From: Hyphomicrobiales bacterium
Lineage (GTDB): Bacteria; Pseudomonadota; Alphaproteobacteria; Rhizobiales; Rhizobiaceae
Length of the DNA stretch: 64,000 nucleotides
Assembly: GCA_900469475.1 (NCBI GenBank)
Contig: UBXG01000005.1
Coordinates: 620,001-684,000, forward strand
Direction: 5' to 3'
Made by a program: the position numbers and the translations under genes
Part shown: positions 56,371 through 64,000 of the stretch, piece by piece
Position numbering within the stretch: the first letter of the stretch is position 1
Layout of the letters: each line of letters opens with the position of its first letter
Notes under the pieces: generated by a model
The model's input: only the letters and a program-made list of their open reading frames with translations
Told to the model about the DNA's origin: nothing
The model's database searches: none

Positions 56371-56886
56371 ATGAGTGACACCATAATACTCGAAACCCCA
56401 CGCCTCGTTCTGACGATGTGGGACAAGGGTGATGCCGAAATGATTCGGCAATTGCATTCGACGATCGAGACCACGCGCTATCTCTCAGGCGCGGCTCCCT
56501 GGACGCTGGAGAAGGCCGAGGAGCGGCTGAAAAGCTGGTTCGATGAACATGCGCGCGACGGTGTGACCAAATATAAGATGCTGCGGCGCGAGGATGGACG
56601 CTTTATCGGCCGTGCCGGCTTTTCGCGCTTTCAGGAGAGAGGGCGAGGCGAGTTCGAACTCGGCTATTCGCTTCGGCAGGACGCTTGGGGCAACGGCTAC
56701 GCCACGGAAATCGCCGGCGCACTCGCGCAATGGTTTTTCAACCGCGGCTTTGCCGATCGGTTCATCGCATTCACGCATCCGGAAAACGTCGCATCGCAGC
56801 GAGTTCTGCAGAAAATCGGCATGCAGTACGAAGCGCCGATCGTAGTCAGCGGTGCTCAAGGCATTTGCTTCAGGATGTCGCGCTAA
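56371..56886 (+). CDS. GNAT N-acetyltransferase, RimJ/RimL type
   Basis: A 171-residue acetyltransferase of the RimJ/RimL-like subgroup: ILETPRLVLTMWDKGDAEMI at the start, EFELGYSLRQDAWGNGYATEI carrying the acetyl-CoA loop (about residues 95-115) and THPENVASQRVLQKIGM (about 136-152). Substrates of this group include ribosomal proteins and antibiotics; none can be assigned. It is followed by an inverted repeat and the convergent hydrolase gene. Confidence 0.88.
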   Translation: MSDTIILETPRLVLTMWDKGDAEMIRQLHSTIETTRYLSGAAPWTLEKAEERLKSWFDEHARDGVTKYKMLRREDGRFIGRAGFSRFQERGRGEFELGYSLRQDAWGNGYATEIAGALAQWFFNRGFADRFIAFTHPENVASQRVLQKIGMQYEAPIVVSGAQGICFRMSR

Positions 56887-56947
56887 GAGCAGGCCCGAGA
56901 AGAGTGCGCAGCGGATTTTCGACCGGAATGCGCAAAACAGCAAGATC

Positions 56948-56984
56948 GAGCGTTTCCGTGTTTAAAAGAACGGCGGAAACGCTC
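56948..56984. repeat. 11-base inverted repeat between convergent genes
   Basis: GAGCGTTTCCG and CGGAAACGCTC are perfect arms around a 15-base loop containing TTTAAAAG. It may end transcription from both sides, or belong to a dispersed palindromic family, which cannot be tested from one copy. Confidence 0.55.
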
Positions 56985-57001
56985 TGAAGGGGCACCGTCT
57001 C

Positions 57002-57679
57002 TTAGCGAATGCGCTTGGCAGCCGGTTCCGGCACCAATTCGCCATTCAGACGACGATCGAGATAATCCTCGCATTCGCCGAGCAGCGTTTCGACCTGACC
57101 GTTGAAGAAGTGGTTGGCACCCGGAACCACCTTGTGCGTGATCAGGATGCCCTTCTGTGTCTTCAGCTTCTCGACGAGGCCGTTGACGTCCTTTTCAGGA
57201 GCAACCTTGTCCGCATCGCCGTTGATGATCAGGCCGGACGAGGGGCAGGGTGCGAGGAAGGAGAAGTCGTAGATATTCGGCTGCGGCGCGATCGACATGA
57301 AGCCTTCGATTTCCGGACGGCGCATCAGAAGCTGCATGCCGATCCAGGCGCCGAAGGAGTAGCCGGCAACCCAACAGCTCTTCGAATCAGGATGAAGGCT
57401 CTGGACCCAGTCGAGGGCCGAGGCCGCATCGGAAAGCTCGCCGGCGCCGTGGTCGAACTCGCCCTGGCTGCGGCCGATGCCGCGGAAATTGAAGCGGAGC
57501 GTGGTGAAGCCGCGCTTCTGGAACATATAGAAGAGCTGGTAGACCACCTGATTGTTCATCGTGCCGCCGAACTGCGGATGGGGATGAAGGATAATCGCGA
57601 TCGGGGCGCTCTTTTCCTTGGAGGGCTGATAGCGGCCTTCAAGGCGACCCGCGGGGCCGTTGAAAATTACTTCGGGCAT
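57002..57679 (-). CDS. Alpha/beta hydrolase (dienelactone-hydrolase-like)
   Basis: A 225-residue hydrolase. ILHPHPQFGGTMNNQVVYQL is the family's HPHPxxGGxMxNxVV oxyanion region, LRFNFRGIGRSQG follows, the nucleophile elbow is VAGYSFGAWIG (Ser near residue 103), INGDADKVAP holds the acid and PGANHFFNG the catalytic His. The ATG at 57679 starts MPEVIFNGPAGRLEG; a 17-residue longer frame is less likely. The physiological substrate is unknown. It is divergent from the suf operon. Confidence 0.9.
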   Translation of the reverse strand: MPEVIFNGPAGRLEGRYQPSKEKSAPIAIILHPHPQFGGTMNNQVVYQLFYMFQKRGFTTLRFNFRGIGRSQGEFDHGAGELSDAASALDWVQSLHPDSKSCWVAGYSFGAWIGMQLLMRRPEIEGFMSIAPQPNIYDFSFLAPCPSSGLIINGDADKVAPEKDVNGLVEKLKTQKGILITHKVVPGANHFFNGQVETLLGECEDYLDRRLNGELVPEPAAKRIR

Positions 57680-57736
57680 CGATACTCCGGCTCTTCTTTT
57701 TCTGCGTTCAAACCCTACGGCACGCAGCAAGTTGAC

Positions 57737-57765
57737 TTGACGAATGCGCTCATCTTTTCTAGAAC
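57737..57765 (+). promoter_or_regulatory. Probable suf operon promoter with an overlapping IRO-like site
   Basis: TTGACG (57737-57742), a 17-base spacer and TAGAAC (57760-57765) predict transcription starting near 57772. TGA-N9-TCA (57738-57752), the minimal RirA iron-responsive operator pattern, overlaps the -35 box; its spacer is GC-rich, so this match is weak. Confidence 0.5.
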
Positions 57766-57769
57766 GCAG

Positions 57770-57786
57770 TTTAGAACAATTCGAAA
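57770..57786 (+). promoter_or_regulatory. Irr-type iron control element (ICE box)
   Basis: TTTAGAACAATTCGAAA is a 7+3+7 dyad (TTTAGAA / TTCGAAA) with one mismatched pair, matching the TTTAGAA-N3-TTCTAAA type ICE consensus recognised by Irr in Rhizobiales. It covers the predicted transcription start of the suf operon, which is a repressor position. Confidence 0.6.
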
Positions 57787-57912
57787 CTTGATGCGGTGGT
57801 CCGCGCGTTGTTTGCGCAACGGTTTGTGGAACGTGTCATAAGGCATGCCCGGCTGAAATTTCAAGGAAAATGAGCCGGTCGCAGGAAAGCAAAGTCGCGC
57901 AGGAAGAAGATT

Positions 57913-59079
57913 ATGGCGGCAGCACGCCTCTATCTCGACTGGAATGCTACCGCACCGCTTCATCCGGCGGCGCGCGAAGCCATGCTGCGCGCAATGGATA
58001 TTCAAGGCAACCCCAATTCTGTTCATGGCGAAGGTAGGGCAGCCCGCGCAGCTGTCGAGGCCGCACGCCGGCAGGTTGCAAGATTGACCGGTGCCGAACC
58101 CGCCCATGTCGTTTTTACGAGCGGCGCCACAGAGGCGGCCAATATGGTGCTGACGCCGGAATTCCGCATGGGGCGGACGCCGCTTCTCGTCAGCCATCTA
58201 TATATATCGGCCGTCGAGCATCCAGCCGTGCGTGAAGGCGGGCGATTTACAAGGGATAATGTCAGCGAAATCCCGGTGACATCGGACGGTACGGTCGATC
58301 TTGCCGCGCTGGAGGCCATGCTTGCTGCTCACGACAAGGCTAATGGCCTGCCGATGGTTGCCATCATGCTCGCCAATAACGAGACCGGAATTCTCCAGCC
58401 TGTCGGTGAAGCGGCCAAGCTCGTTCAGGCCGCGGGCGGCCTCCTTATGGTGGATGCCGTTCAGGCGGCAGGCCGCATTCCGCTCGATATCAATGCGATC
58501 GGCGCGGATTTCCTGATCGTCTCCTCACACAAGATCGGTGGTCCCAAGGGTGCCGGCGCGCTCGTCTCGCGCGGCGAGGTGCTGATGCCGAAACCGTTGA
58601 TCCATGGCGGCGGCCAGGAAAAAGGCCATCGCTCCGGCACGGAAAACACGCTTGCCATCATCGGATTTGGTGCGGCTGCCGAGGCTGCTGCCGCAGACTT
58701 CGAGGTTCGCAATGCCGCGATCGGTTCGTTGCGCGACCGGCTGGAAGCGGGCATGGAGCTTGCAGCGCCGGATGTCATCATTCATGGGAAGGGTGGCCCG
58801 CGCGTTCCGAACACCAGCTTCTTCACGCTGCCGGGATTGAAATCCGAAACCGGACAGATTGGCTTCGATCTGGAGGGCGTGGCGATTTCTGCCGGCTCAG
58901 CCTGCTCGTCGGGCAAGGTCGGCGAGAGTCATGTGCTCGTGGCGATGGGCTGCGACCCGAAACTCGGAGCTCTCCGCATTTCGCTGGGATCGACCACAAC
59001 CGAAGCGGATATCGATCGCGCAATTGCCGCGTTTGCCCGCATTGCGGGAAGACGCAAGCTGGCGGGCGCGGCGGCCTGA
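57913..59079 (+). CDS. Cysteine desulfurase, IscS/NifS-like, first gene of the suf operon
   Basis: A 388-residue PLP enzyme that takes sulfur from cysteine for Fe-S assembly. It starts [18 protein letters not shown]; the PLP lysine is Lys207 in [10 protein letters not shown], and the sulfur-accepting Cys331 lies in [10 protein letters not shown]. This is the NifS/IscS class, distinct from the SufS-type desulfurase at the end of the same operon, so the operon has two desulfurases, as known for Rhizobiales suf clusters. The iron-responsive promoter lies directly upstream. Confidence 0.94.
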   Translation: MAAARLYLDWNATAPLHPAAREAMLRAMDIQGNPNSVHGEGRAARAAVEAARRQVARLTGAEPAHVVFTSGATEAANMVLTPEFRMGRTPLLVSHLYISAVEHPAVREGGRFTRDNVSEIPVTSDGTVDLAALEAMLAAHDKANGLPMVAIMLANNETGILQPVGEAAKLVQAAGGLLMVDAVQAAGRIPLDINAIGADFLIVSSHKIGGPKGAGALVSRGEVLMPKPLIHGGGQEKGHRSGTENTLAIIGFGAAAEAAAADFEVRNAAIGSLRDRLEAGMELAAPDVIIHGKGGPRVPNTSFFTLPGLKSETGQIGFDLEGVAISAGSACSSGKVGESHVLVAMGCDPKLGALRISLGSTTTEADIDRAIAAFARIAGRRKLAGAAA

Positions 59080-59092
59080 CGGCCACAATTTT

Positions 59093-59209
59093 GCGGAAAC
59101 CAAAATTTCCGCTTGCCAAGCGGGGTGAAAAGTCCCTTTTGGCCGACTACATAGAAGGCAGACATAAGTCTGCCGCAACGTTGACAAGCTGCCGGACCTT
59201 GGATCCGGC
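59093..59209 (+). other. Structured leader with three hairpins upstream of sufB
   Basis: Within the 146-base gap before sufB there are three stems: GCGGAAA/TTTCCGC (59093-59112, 6-base loop), GGCAGAC-ATAA-GTCTGCC (59157-59174) and GCCGGACC/GGATCCGGC with a bulged A (59191-59209). No T tract follows. They may set the ratio of desulfurase to SufB or mark an mRNA processing site. Confidence 0.5.
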
Positions 59210-59225
59210 GAGATTGGAGAACGAA

Positions 59226-60695
59226 ATGCCTGCAGTCCAGGAAACGGTCGATCAGGTTCGCCTGATTGACGTGGACCAATATAAGTATGGTTTTGAGACC
59301 ATCATCGAAATGGACAAGGCTCCCAAGGGTCTGTCCGAAGACATTGTCCGTTTTATTTCCGCCAAGAAGCAAGAGCCGGAATGGATGCTGGAGTGGCGTC
59401 TTGAGGCCTATCGCCGCTGGCTGACGCTGGAAGAGCCGACATGGGCGCGCGTCGACTATCCGAAGATCGACTTCAACGACATCTACTACTACGCCGCGCC
59501 GAAGAAATTCGCCGGTCCGAAGTCGCTTGACGAAGTCGACCCGGAACTCCTGAAAACCTATGAGAAGCTCGGCATTCCATTGCGCGAGCAGGAGATCCTT
59601 GCCGGCGTCGAAAAGCCGAAGATCGCCGTCGATGCGGTGTTCGATTCCGTTTCGGTCGTCACCACCTTCAAGGAAGAGCTGAAGAAGGCTGGCGTGATCT
59701 TCATGTCGATCTCGGAAGCCATTCGCGAGCATCCGGATCTGGTGCGCAAGTATCTCGGCTCCGTCGTGCCGACCTCGGATAATTTCTATGCGACGCTGAA
59801 TTCGGCCGTCTTCACGGACGGTTCGTTCGTCTTCGTGCCGAAGGGCGTTCGTTGCCCGATGGAACTATCGACCTACTTCCGCATCAACGAGAAGAACACG
59901 GGCCAGTTCGAGCGCACGCTGATCATCGCCGAAGAAGGTGCCTACGTCTCCTATCTCGAAGGCTGCACGGCGCCGCAGCGCGACGAAAACCAGCTGCATG
60001 CCGCCGTCGTCGAGCTCGTTGCGCTTGACGATGCCGAGATCAAGTATTCGACCGTCCAGAACTGGTATCCGGGCGACAAGAACGGCAAGGGCGGCATCTA
60101 CAACTTCGTCACTAAGCGTGGCGATTGCCGCGGCCATCGCTCCAAGATCTCCTGGACGCAGGTCGAGACCGGCTCTGCCATCACCTGGAAATATCCGTCC
60201 TGCATCCTGCGCGGCGATGACAGCCGCGGCGAGTTCTACTCGATCGCCGTTTCCAACGGTCATCAGCAGGTCGATAGCGGCACCAAGATGATCCACCTCG
60301 GCAAGAACACGTCGAGCCGCATCGTCTCGAAGGGCATCGCCGCCGGCGTCTCGCAGAACACCTATCGCGGCCAGGTTTCGGCTCACCGCAAGGCGTCGAA
60401 CGCGCGTAACTTCACGCAGTGCGATTCACTGCTGATCGGTGACAAGTGCGGCGCCCATACGGTGCCCTACATCGAGGCAAAGAACTCGACGGCGCAGTTC
60501 GAGCATGAAGCCACGACGTCGAAGATTTCCGAAGATCAGCTGTTCTACTGCCTGCAGCGCGGCATCCCGACCGAGGCGGCGATCGCGCTGATCGTCAATG
60601 GCTTCGTCAAGGAAGTGCTGCAGGAGCTGCCGATGGAATTCGCCGTCGAAGCGCAGAAGCTCATCGGCATCTCGCTCGAAGGCAGTGTTGGGTGA
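59226..60695 (+). CDS. sufB: Fe-S cluster assembly scaffold subunit SufB
   Basis: SufB is the scaffold of the SufBC2D complex on which Fe-S clusters form. The 489-residue length and sequence are typical: [20 protein letters not shown] near the N-terminus, [40 protein letters not shown] with a conserved Cys, [20 protein letters not shown], and the C-terminal basic-loop and [19 protein letters not shown]. The ATG at 59226 has TTGGAGAACGAA upstream. Its stop overlaps the ATG of the next small gene. Confidence 0.98.
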   Translation: MPAVQETVDQVRLIDVDQYKYGFETIIEMDKAPKGLSEDIVRFISAKKQEPEWMLEWRLEAYRRWLTLEEPTWARVDYPKIDFNDIYYYAAPKKFAGPKSLDEVDPELLKTYEKLGIPLREQEILAGVEKPKIAVDAVFDSVSVVTTFKEELKKAGVIFMSISEAIREHPDLVRKYLGSVVPTSDNFYATLNSAVFTDGSFVFVPKGVRCPMELSTYFRINEKNTGQFERTLIIAEEGAYVSYLEGCTAPQRDENQLHAAVVELVALDDAEIKYSTVQNWYPGDKNGKGGIYNFVTKRGDCRGHRSKISWTQVETGSAITWKYPSCILRGDDSRGEFYSIAVSNGHQQVDSGTKMIHLGKNTSSRIVSKGIAAGVSQNTYRGQVSAHRKASNARNFTQCDSLLIGDKCGAHTVPYIEAKNSTAQFEHEATTSKISEDQLFYCLQRGIPTEAAIALIVNGFVKEVLQELPMEFAVEAQKLIGISLEGSVG

Positions 60696-60961
60696 TGGAC
60701 GATCGGCCGCCACTTTGGCAGACCGGTGAACGGAAGTATTGGGTCGCAAAGGCTGCAATTTTCTTGTTCTCCTCGGCATTAGCCGGTGTCATCGTGGGAA
60801 TGCTCGTAGCTTTTGCGAACTGGCATATCGGCAAACTGATCGTACTTTCGTCCCTTGGTGTGTGTGCCGTTTTGTTGCTGCTCGGTAGAGCGGTTGAATT
60901 CGTCGAAGAATTATTGGAATTGGTGGAACGCATTTTCCCTGGATGGAAAAGCCCCAAGTGA
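60695..60961 (+). CDS. Small two-helix membrane protein inside the suf operon
   Basis: An 88-residue protein with two transmembrane helices (about residues 18-42, AAIFLFSSALAGVIVGMLVA, and about 47-65, LIVLSSLGVCAVLLLLG) and an acidic amphipathic stretch after them (EFVEELLELVERIF). I do not recognise it. The ATG overlaps the sufB stop (TGATG), and sufC begins 12 bases after its stop, so it is translated as part of the operon. A role in attaching the Suf machinery to the membrane or in iron entry is only a guess. Confidence 0.68.
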   Translation: MDDRPPLWQTGERKYWVAKAAIFLFSSALAGVIVGMLVAFANWHIGKLIVLSSLGVCAVLLLLGRAVEFVEELLELVERIFPGWKSPK

Positions 60962-60973
60962 AAGATCGAGACT

Positions 60974-61729
60974 ATGCTTGAAATCAAGAACCTGCACGCC
61001 CGTATCGCCGAAGACGGCACTGAGATCATCCGTGGTCTGAACCTGACGGTGAAGGCTGGCGAAGTCGCCGCCATCATGGGCCCGAACGGCTCGGGCAAGT
61101 CGACGCTCTCCTACATCCTCGCCGGCCGTGAGGACTATGAAGTCACCGAGGGCGACATCCTTTATAACGGCGAAAGCATCCTGGAGCTTGACGCCGCCGA
61201 GCGCGCCGCCAAGGGTATCTTCCTGGCCTTCCAGTATCCCGTGGAAATTCCCGGCGTTGCCACCATGCAGTTCCTCAAGGTTGCTCTGAACGAGCAGCGC
61301 AAGGCACGCGGCGAAGACGAACTGACGACACCGGATTTCATCCGCCGCGTCAAGGATGCTGCCGGCAAGCTGCAGATAAACATGGACATGCTGAAGCGCC
61401 CGCTGAATGTCGGCTTCTCCGGCGGTGAAAAGAAGCGCGCCGAAATCCTGCAGATGGCGCTGCTCGAGCCGCAGCTTTGCGTGCTCGACGAAACCGATTC
61501 CGGCCTCGACATCGATGCGCTCAAGATCGTCGCCGATGGCGTCAACGCGCTACGTTCGCCCGATCGCGCCGTGATCGTCATCACCCACTACCAGCGCCTG
61601 CTCGACTATATCGTTCCGGACACCGTTCACGTTCTCTACAAGGGCCAGGTGATCAAGTCCGGCGACAAGACGCTGGCGCATGAACTCGAAGCCAACGGTT
61701 ATGCCGACATCATCGGTGCGGCAGCCTGA
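60974..61729 (+). CDS. sufC: Fe-S cluster assembly ATPase SufC
   Basis: SufC is the ABC-type ATPase that drives the SufBCD scaffold. The 251-residue protein has Walker A GPNGSGKST (about residues 36-44), the Q-loop region FLAFQYPVEIPGV, the signature SGGEKKRAE (about 151-159) and Walker B with CVLDETDSGLDID (about 173-185), and an H-loop in VITHYQRLL. It has no membrane domain, as expected. Confidence 0.98.
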   Translation: MLEIKNLHARIAEDGTEIIRGLNLTVKAGEVAAIMGPNGSGKSTLSYILAGREDYEVTEGDILYNGESILELDAAERAAKGIFLAFQYPVEIPGVATMQFLKVALNEQRKARGEDELTTPDFIRRVKDAAGKLQINMDMLKRPLNVGFSGGEKKRAEILQMALLEPQLCVLDETDSGLDIDALKIVADGVNALRSPDRAVIVITHYQRLLDYIVPDTVHVLYKGQVIKSGDKTLAHELEANGYADIIGAAA

Positions 61730-61751
61730 TCGAGGCGGAAAGGACACGTCG

Positions 61752-63026
61752 ATGAACATTCAAACGACGAACCGCCTGACATCAGCCGAAACGGCGCTGA
61801 TCGAGGCGTATAACGACCAGATGGGCGACCTGCCTGGCGACGGCGAAGTTTTTGCCGTCCGCGATCGCCTGCTGGACGAGCTGAAGACCGCCGGCCTGCC
61901 GACGCGCCGCGTCGAGGCTTGGCATTACACCGATTTCAAGAACCTGCTGCGTCTGGTCCCGAGCGATATCGGCAAGGGCCTTGCCGAAGCGTTGCCTGCG
62001 ACGGTCGAAGGATCGCCTGTCATTGCGGTTCTGCAGGGCAAGGCAAGCGATAAGGCTTCGGTGAAGAATTTGACCGTTGCGCGCTACGCCGACAGCTTGA
62101 TCAACGGCGCGGCCGCCGTCGGCCTCGAGGCGCTTGGTAAGGATGACGCTATCGGCCGCATCAATGCGAGCTTTGTGCGTGACGGTTATGTCATCGATTT
62201 CCCCGATGGCACCGAACTCGATGCGCCGCTCGAAGTGCAGTTCATCCATGCCGGCGGCCAGATCCACAGCCGTCTGCCTGTTACCTTCGGCGCTGACGTC
62301 AAGGCGACCTTTATCGAGCGTCATCAAGCGGTTGAGGGCGCGGCTGCACTGGTTTCCTCGGTCAGCGAAATCAAGATCGGCAAGGGTTCTGAAATCACTT
62401 GGATCATCCTGCAGGAGCAGGGCAGCGAAGACACCCATCTCGGCCAGCTTCGCATCGATCTTGGAGAAGACGCCAAGCTGAAGCTATTCGTCATCAACGC
62501 CGGCGGCAAGTTGGTGCGTCAGGAACTGTATATCAAGGTAGCGGGCGAGGGCGCCGATCTGACGCTGCGCGGCATCAACCTGCTCGGCGGCGATACCCAC
62601 ACGGACGTGACGATGGTACTCGGCCATGACGTTCCGAACACCGGTTCCACGGAAGTTATCCGTAATGTTGTGTTCGATCGCGCTCGCGGCGTCTTTCAGG
62701 GCATGATCCGGGTTGCACCGGATGCGCAGAAGACCGACGCCAAGATGGCTTGCAACACGCTGCTAATGTCCGACGATGCCGAGTTCTCCGTGAAGCCGGA
62801 GCTTGAAATCTTCGCTGATGACGTACAATGCGGCCACGGCGCCACTGTCGCGGATATCGACGGCAACCATCTCTACTACCTGATGGCGCGCGGCATTCCG
62901 GAGAAGAAGGCGCGAGCTATGCTCGTCAACGCCTTCGTGGCCGAGATCGTCGAGGAACTGGAAGACGAAGCCCTCGTCGAGGCGCTGGAAGGTGTTATTT
63001 CGGCCTGGCTGGAAAAGCACGCCTGA
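61752..63026 (+). CDS. sufD: Fe-S cluster assembly protein SufD
   Basis: SufD is the SufB-like partner of SufC in the scaffold complex. The 424-residue protein shows LPTRRVEAWHYTDFKNLLR near the N-terminus, the parallel beta-helix core, and the SufBD signature CNTLLMSDDAEFSVKPELEI followed by DDVQCGHGATVADID with the functional Cys and His. The ATG at 61752 follows GGAAAGGACACGTCG; the longer frame runs into sufC. Confidence 0.97.
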   Translation: MNIQTTNRLTSAETALIEAYNDQMGDLPGDGEVFAVRDRLLDELKTAGLPTRRVEAWHYTDFKNLLRLVPSDIGKGLAEALPATVEGSPVIAVLQGKASDKASVKNLTVARYADSLINGAAAVGLEALGKDDAIGRINASFVRDGYVIDFPDGTELDAPLEVQFIHAGGQIHSRLPVTFGADVKATFIERHQAVEGAAALVSSVSEIKIGKGSEITWIILQEQGSEDTHLGQLRIDLGEDAKLKLFVINAGGKLVRQELYIKVAGEGADLTLRGINLLGGDTHTDVTMVLGHDVPNTGSTEVIRNVVFDRARGVFQGMIRVAPDAQKTDAKMACNTLLMSDDAEFSVKPELEIFADDVQCGHGATVADIDGNHLYYLMARGIPEKKARAMLVNAFVAEIVEELEDEALVEALEGVISAWLEKHA

Positions 63027-63041
63027 TTGGAGGCAAAGCTC

Positions 63042-64000
63042 GTGGACAAGATCGTGCCGGCAACGGCCTATGACGTCGAAGCCATTCGCCGGGATTTTCC
63101 GATCCTGGCGAAGACGGTGCATGGCAAGCCGCTGGTCTATCTCGACAACGGCGCCTCCGCGCAGAAGCCGCAGGTCGTCATCGATGCCATTTCACACGCC
63201 TATTCCAACGAATATGCAAATGTGCATCGCGGCCTGCACTTTCTGTCCAATGCTGCGACGGAAGCCTATGAGGCGGCTCGCGAAAAGGTGCGCCGCTTCC
63301 TGAATGCGCCGTCGGTCGACGATATCGTCTTTACCAAGAACTCGACGGAAGCGATCAACACGGTCGCCTACGGCTGGGGTATGCCAAAGATCGGCGAGGA
63401 CGACGAGATTGTCGTCTCGATCATGGAGCATCACTCCAACATCGTTCCCTGGCATTTTATTCGCGAGCGTCAGGGCGCGAAGCTCGTCTGGGTGCCCGTT
63501 GACGACGAGGGCGCGTTCCATATTGAGGATTTCGAAAAGAGCCTGACGGAGCGCACGAAGCTCGTCGCCATCACGCATATGTCGAATGCGCTCGGAACTG
63601 TCGTTCCTGTGAAGGAAGTGTGCCGCATCGCGCATGAGCGCGGCATTCCAGTCCTGATCGACGGCTCGCAGGGTGCCGTGCATATGCCTGTCGACGTGCA
63701 GGATATCGACTGCGACTGGTATGTCATGACCGGCCACAAGCTCTATGGCCCTTCGGGTATCGGCGTTCTCTACGGCAAGAAGGAGCGGCTTGCCGAGATG
63801 CGGCCGTTCCAGGGCGGCGGCGAGATGATCTTCGATGTCACCGAGGAAAACGTCACCTATAACGAGCCGCCGCATCGCTTCGAAGCGGGAACGCCGCCGA
63901 TCGTTCAAGCGATCGGCCTTGGCCATGCGCTCGATTATATGGACAGTATCGGTCGTGAAGCGATTGCGCGCCACGAAGCCGATCTTGCCGCCTATGCGGC
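63042..64000 (+). CDS. sufS: Cysteine desulfurase SufS, 5' part (runs off the window)
   Basis: The GTG at 63042, eight bases after GGAGG, opens a frame that stays open to the window end (319 codons visible). The product begins DKIVPATAYDVEAIRRDFP and continues with VYLDNGASAQKPQVVIDAI, TKNSTEAINTVAYGWG, MEHHSNIVPWHF and the PLP lysine Lys233 in MTGHKLYGPSGIG, all typical of the SufS/CsdA group of class V desulfurases. It is the second desulfurase of this operon; the C-terminal active-site Cys lies outside the window. Confidence 0.97.
   Translation, partial: MDKIVPATAYDVEAIRRDFPILAKTVHGKPLVYLDNGASAQKPQVVIDAISHAYSNEYANVHRGLHFLSNAATEAYEAAREKVRRFLNAPSVDDIVFTKNSTEAINTVAYGWGMPKIGEDDEIVVSIMEHHSNIVPWHFIRERQGAKLVWVPVDDEGAFHIEDFEKSLTERTKLVAITHMSNALGTVVPVKEVCRIAHERGIPVLIDGSQGAVHMPVDVQDIDCDWYVMTGHKLYGPSGIGVLYGKKERLAEMRPFQGGGEMIFDVTEENVTYNEPPHRFEAGTPPIVQAIGLGHALDYMDSIGREAIARHEADLAAYA

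Overview
The window is chromosomal DNA of an alphaproteobacterium, almost certainly a Rhizobium or close relative in the Rhizobiaceae. The evidence is the gene order and gene content: purL-bolA with a nearby grxD, an iron-responsive suf operon opening with an IscS-type desulfurase, a split XdhC pair, a MocR regulator divergent from a DUF1127 gene, and a PagL-type lipid A deacylase. Coding density is high and I see no insertion sequence, prophage, CRISPR array, rRNA or tRNA gene. Species cannot be fixed from this alone.

Layout. 1-5.4 kb: the 3' part of alaS, an AraC/GyrI-type regulator, a glutathione transferase and NADP isocitrate dehydrogenase. 5.6-9.6 kb: an exported hypothetical protein, trmJ, murI, a GNAT acetyltransferase and an FMN-dependent lactate dehydrogenase. 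9.7-16.8 kb: an orphan HerA-like ATPase, rpsD, glsA, ttcA, two tandem inositol-monophosphatase paralogues and an adenylate cyclase with a duplicated two-helix membrane tail. 16.9-22.2 kb: two tandem Bcr/CflA exporters, grxD, two unusual plus-strand genes behind two strong palindromes, and bolA. 22.2-36.1 kb: most of the purine pathway on the minus strand in several blocks (purL; purC-purS-kptA-purQ; purB), interspersed with pagL, a MocR regulator, a PLP lyase and membrane proteins, then rpe. 36.1-43.1 kb: a periplasmic binding protein and a plus-strand operon for molybdenum-hydroxylase maturation (flavin reductase, MoxR, VWA, split XdhC, MoeA-MobA fusion, TfoX-N), with no oxidase subunit genes. 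43.1-53.4 kb: NUDIX, DEAD-box helicase, M23 peptidase, DUF455, Bcp, a large AsmA-like protein, a small possible MGMT-fold protein and tyrS. 53.7-57.7 kb: a caspase-fold protein lacking both catalytic residues, a GNAT enzyme and an alpha/beta hydrolase. 57.7-64 kb: the suf operon (desulfurase, sufB, a small membrane protein, sufC, sufD, sufS running off the end).

How the genes work together. The pur genes make IMP precursors; the RNA-repair enzyme KptA sits between purS and purQ. GrxD and BolA form a known 2Fe-2S pair and functionally connect with the suf operon at the far end, whose promoter carries an Irr-type ICE box. The 37.4-43.1 kb operon looks like a dedicated assembly line for a molybdenum enzyme encoded elsewhere. 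No single spectacular new system is evident. The best leads are the pseudo-caspase, kptA in the pur operon, the extra membrane protein and structured leader in the suf operon, the orphan Mo-maturation operon, and the palindrome-controlled gene pair between grxD and bolA.
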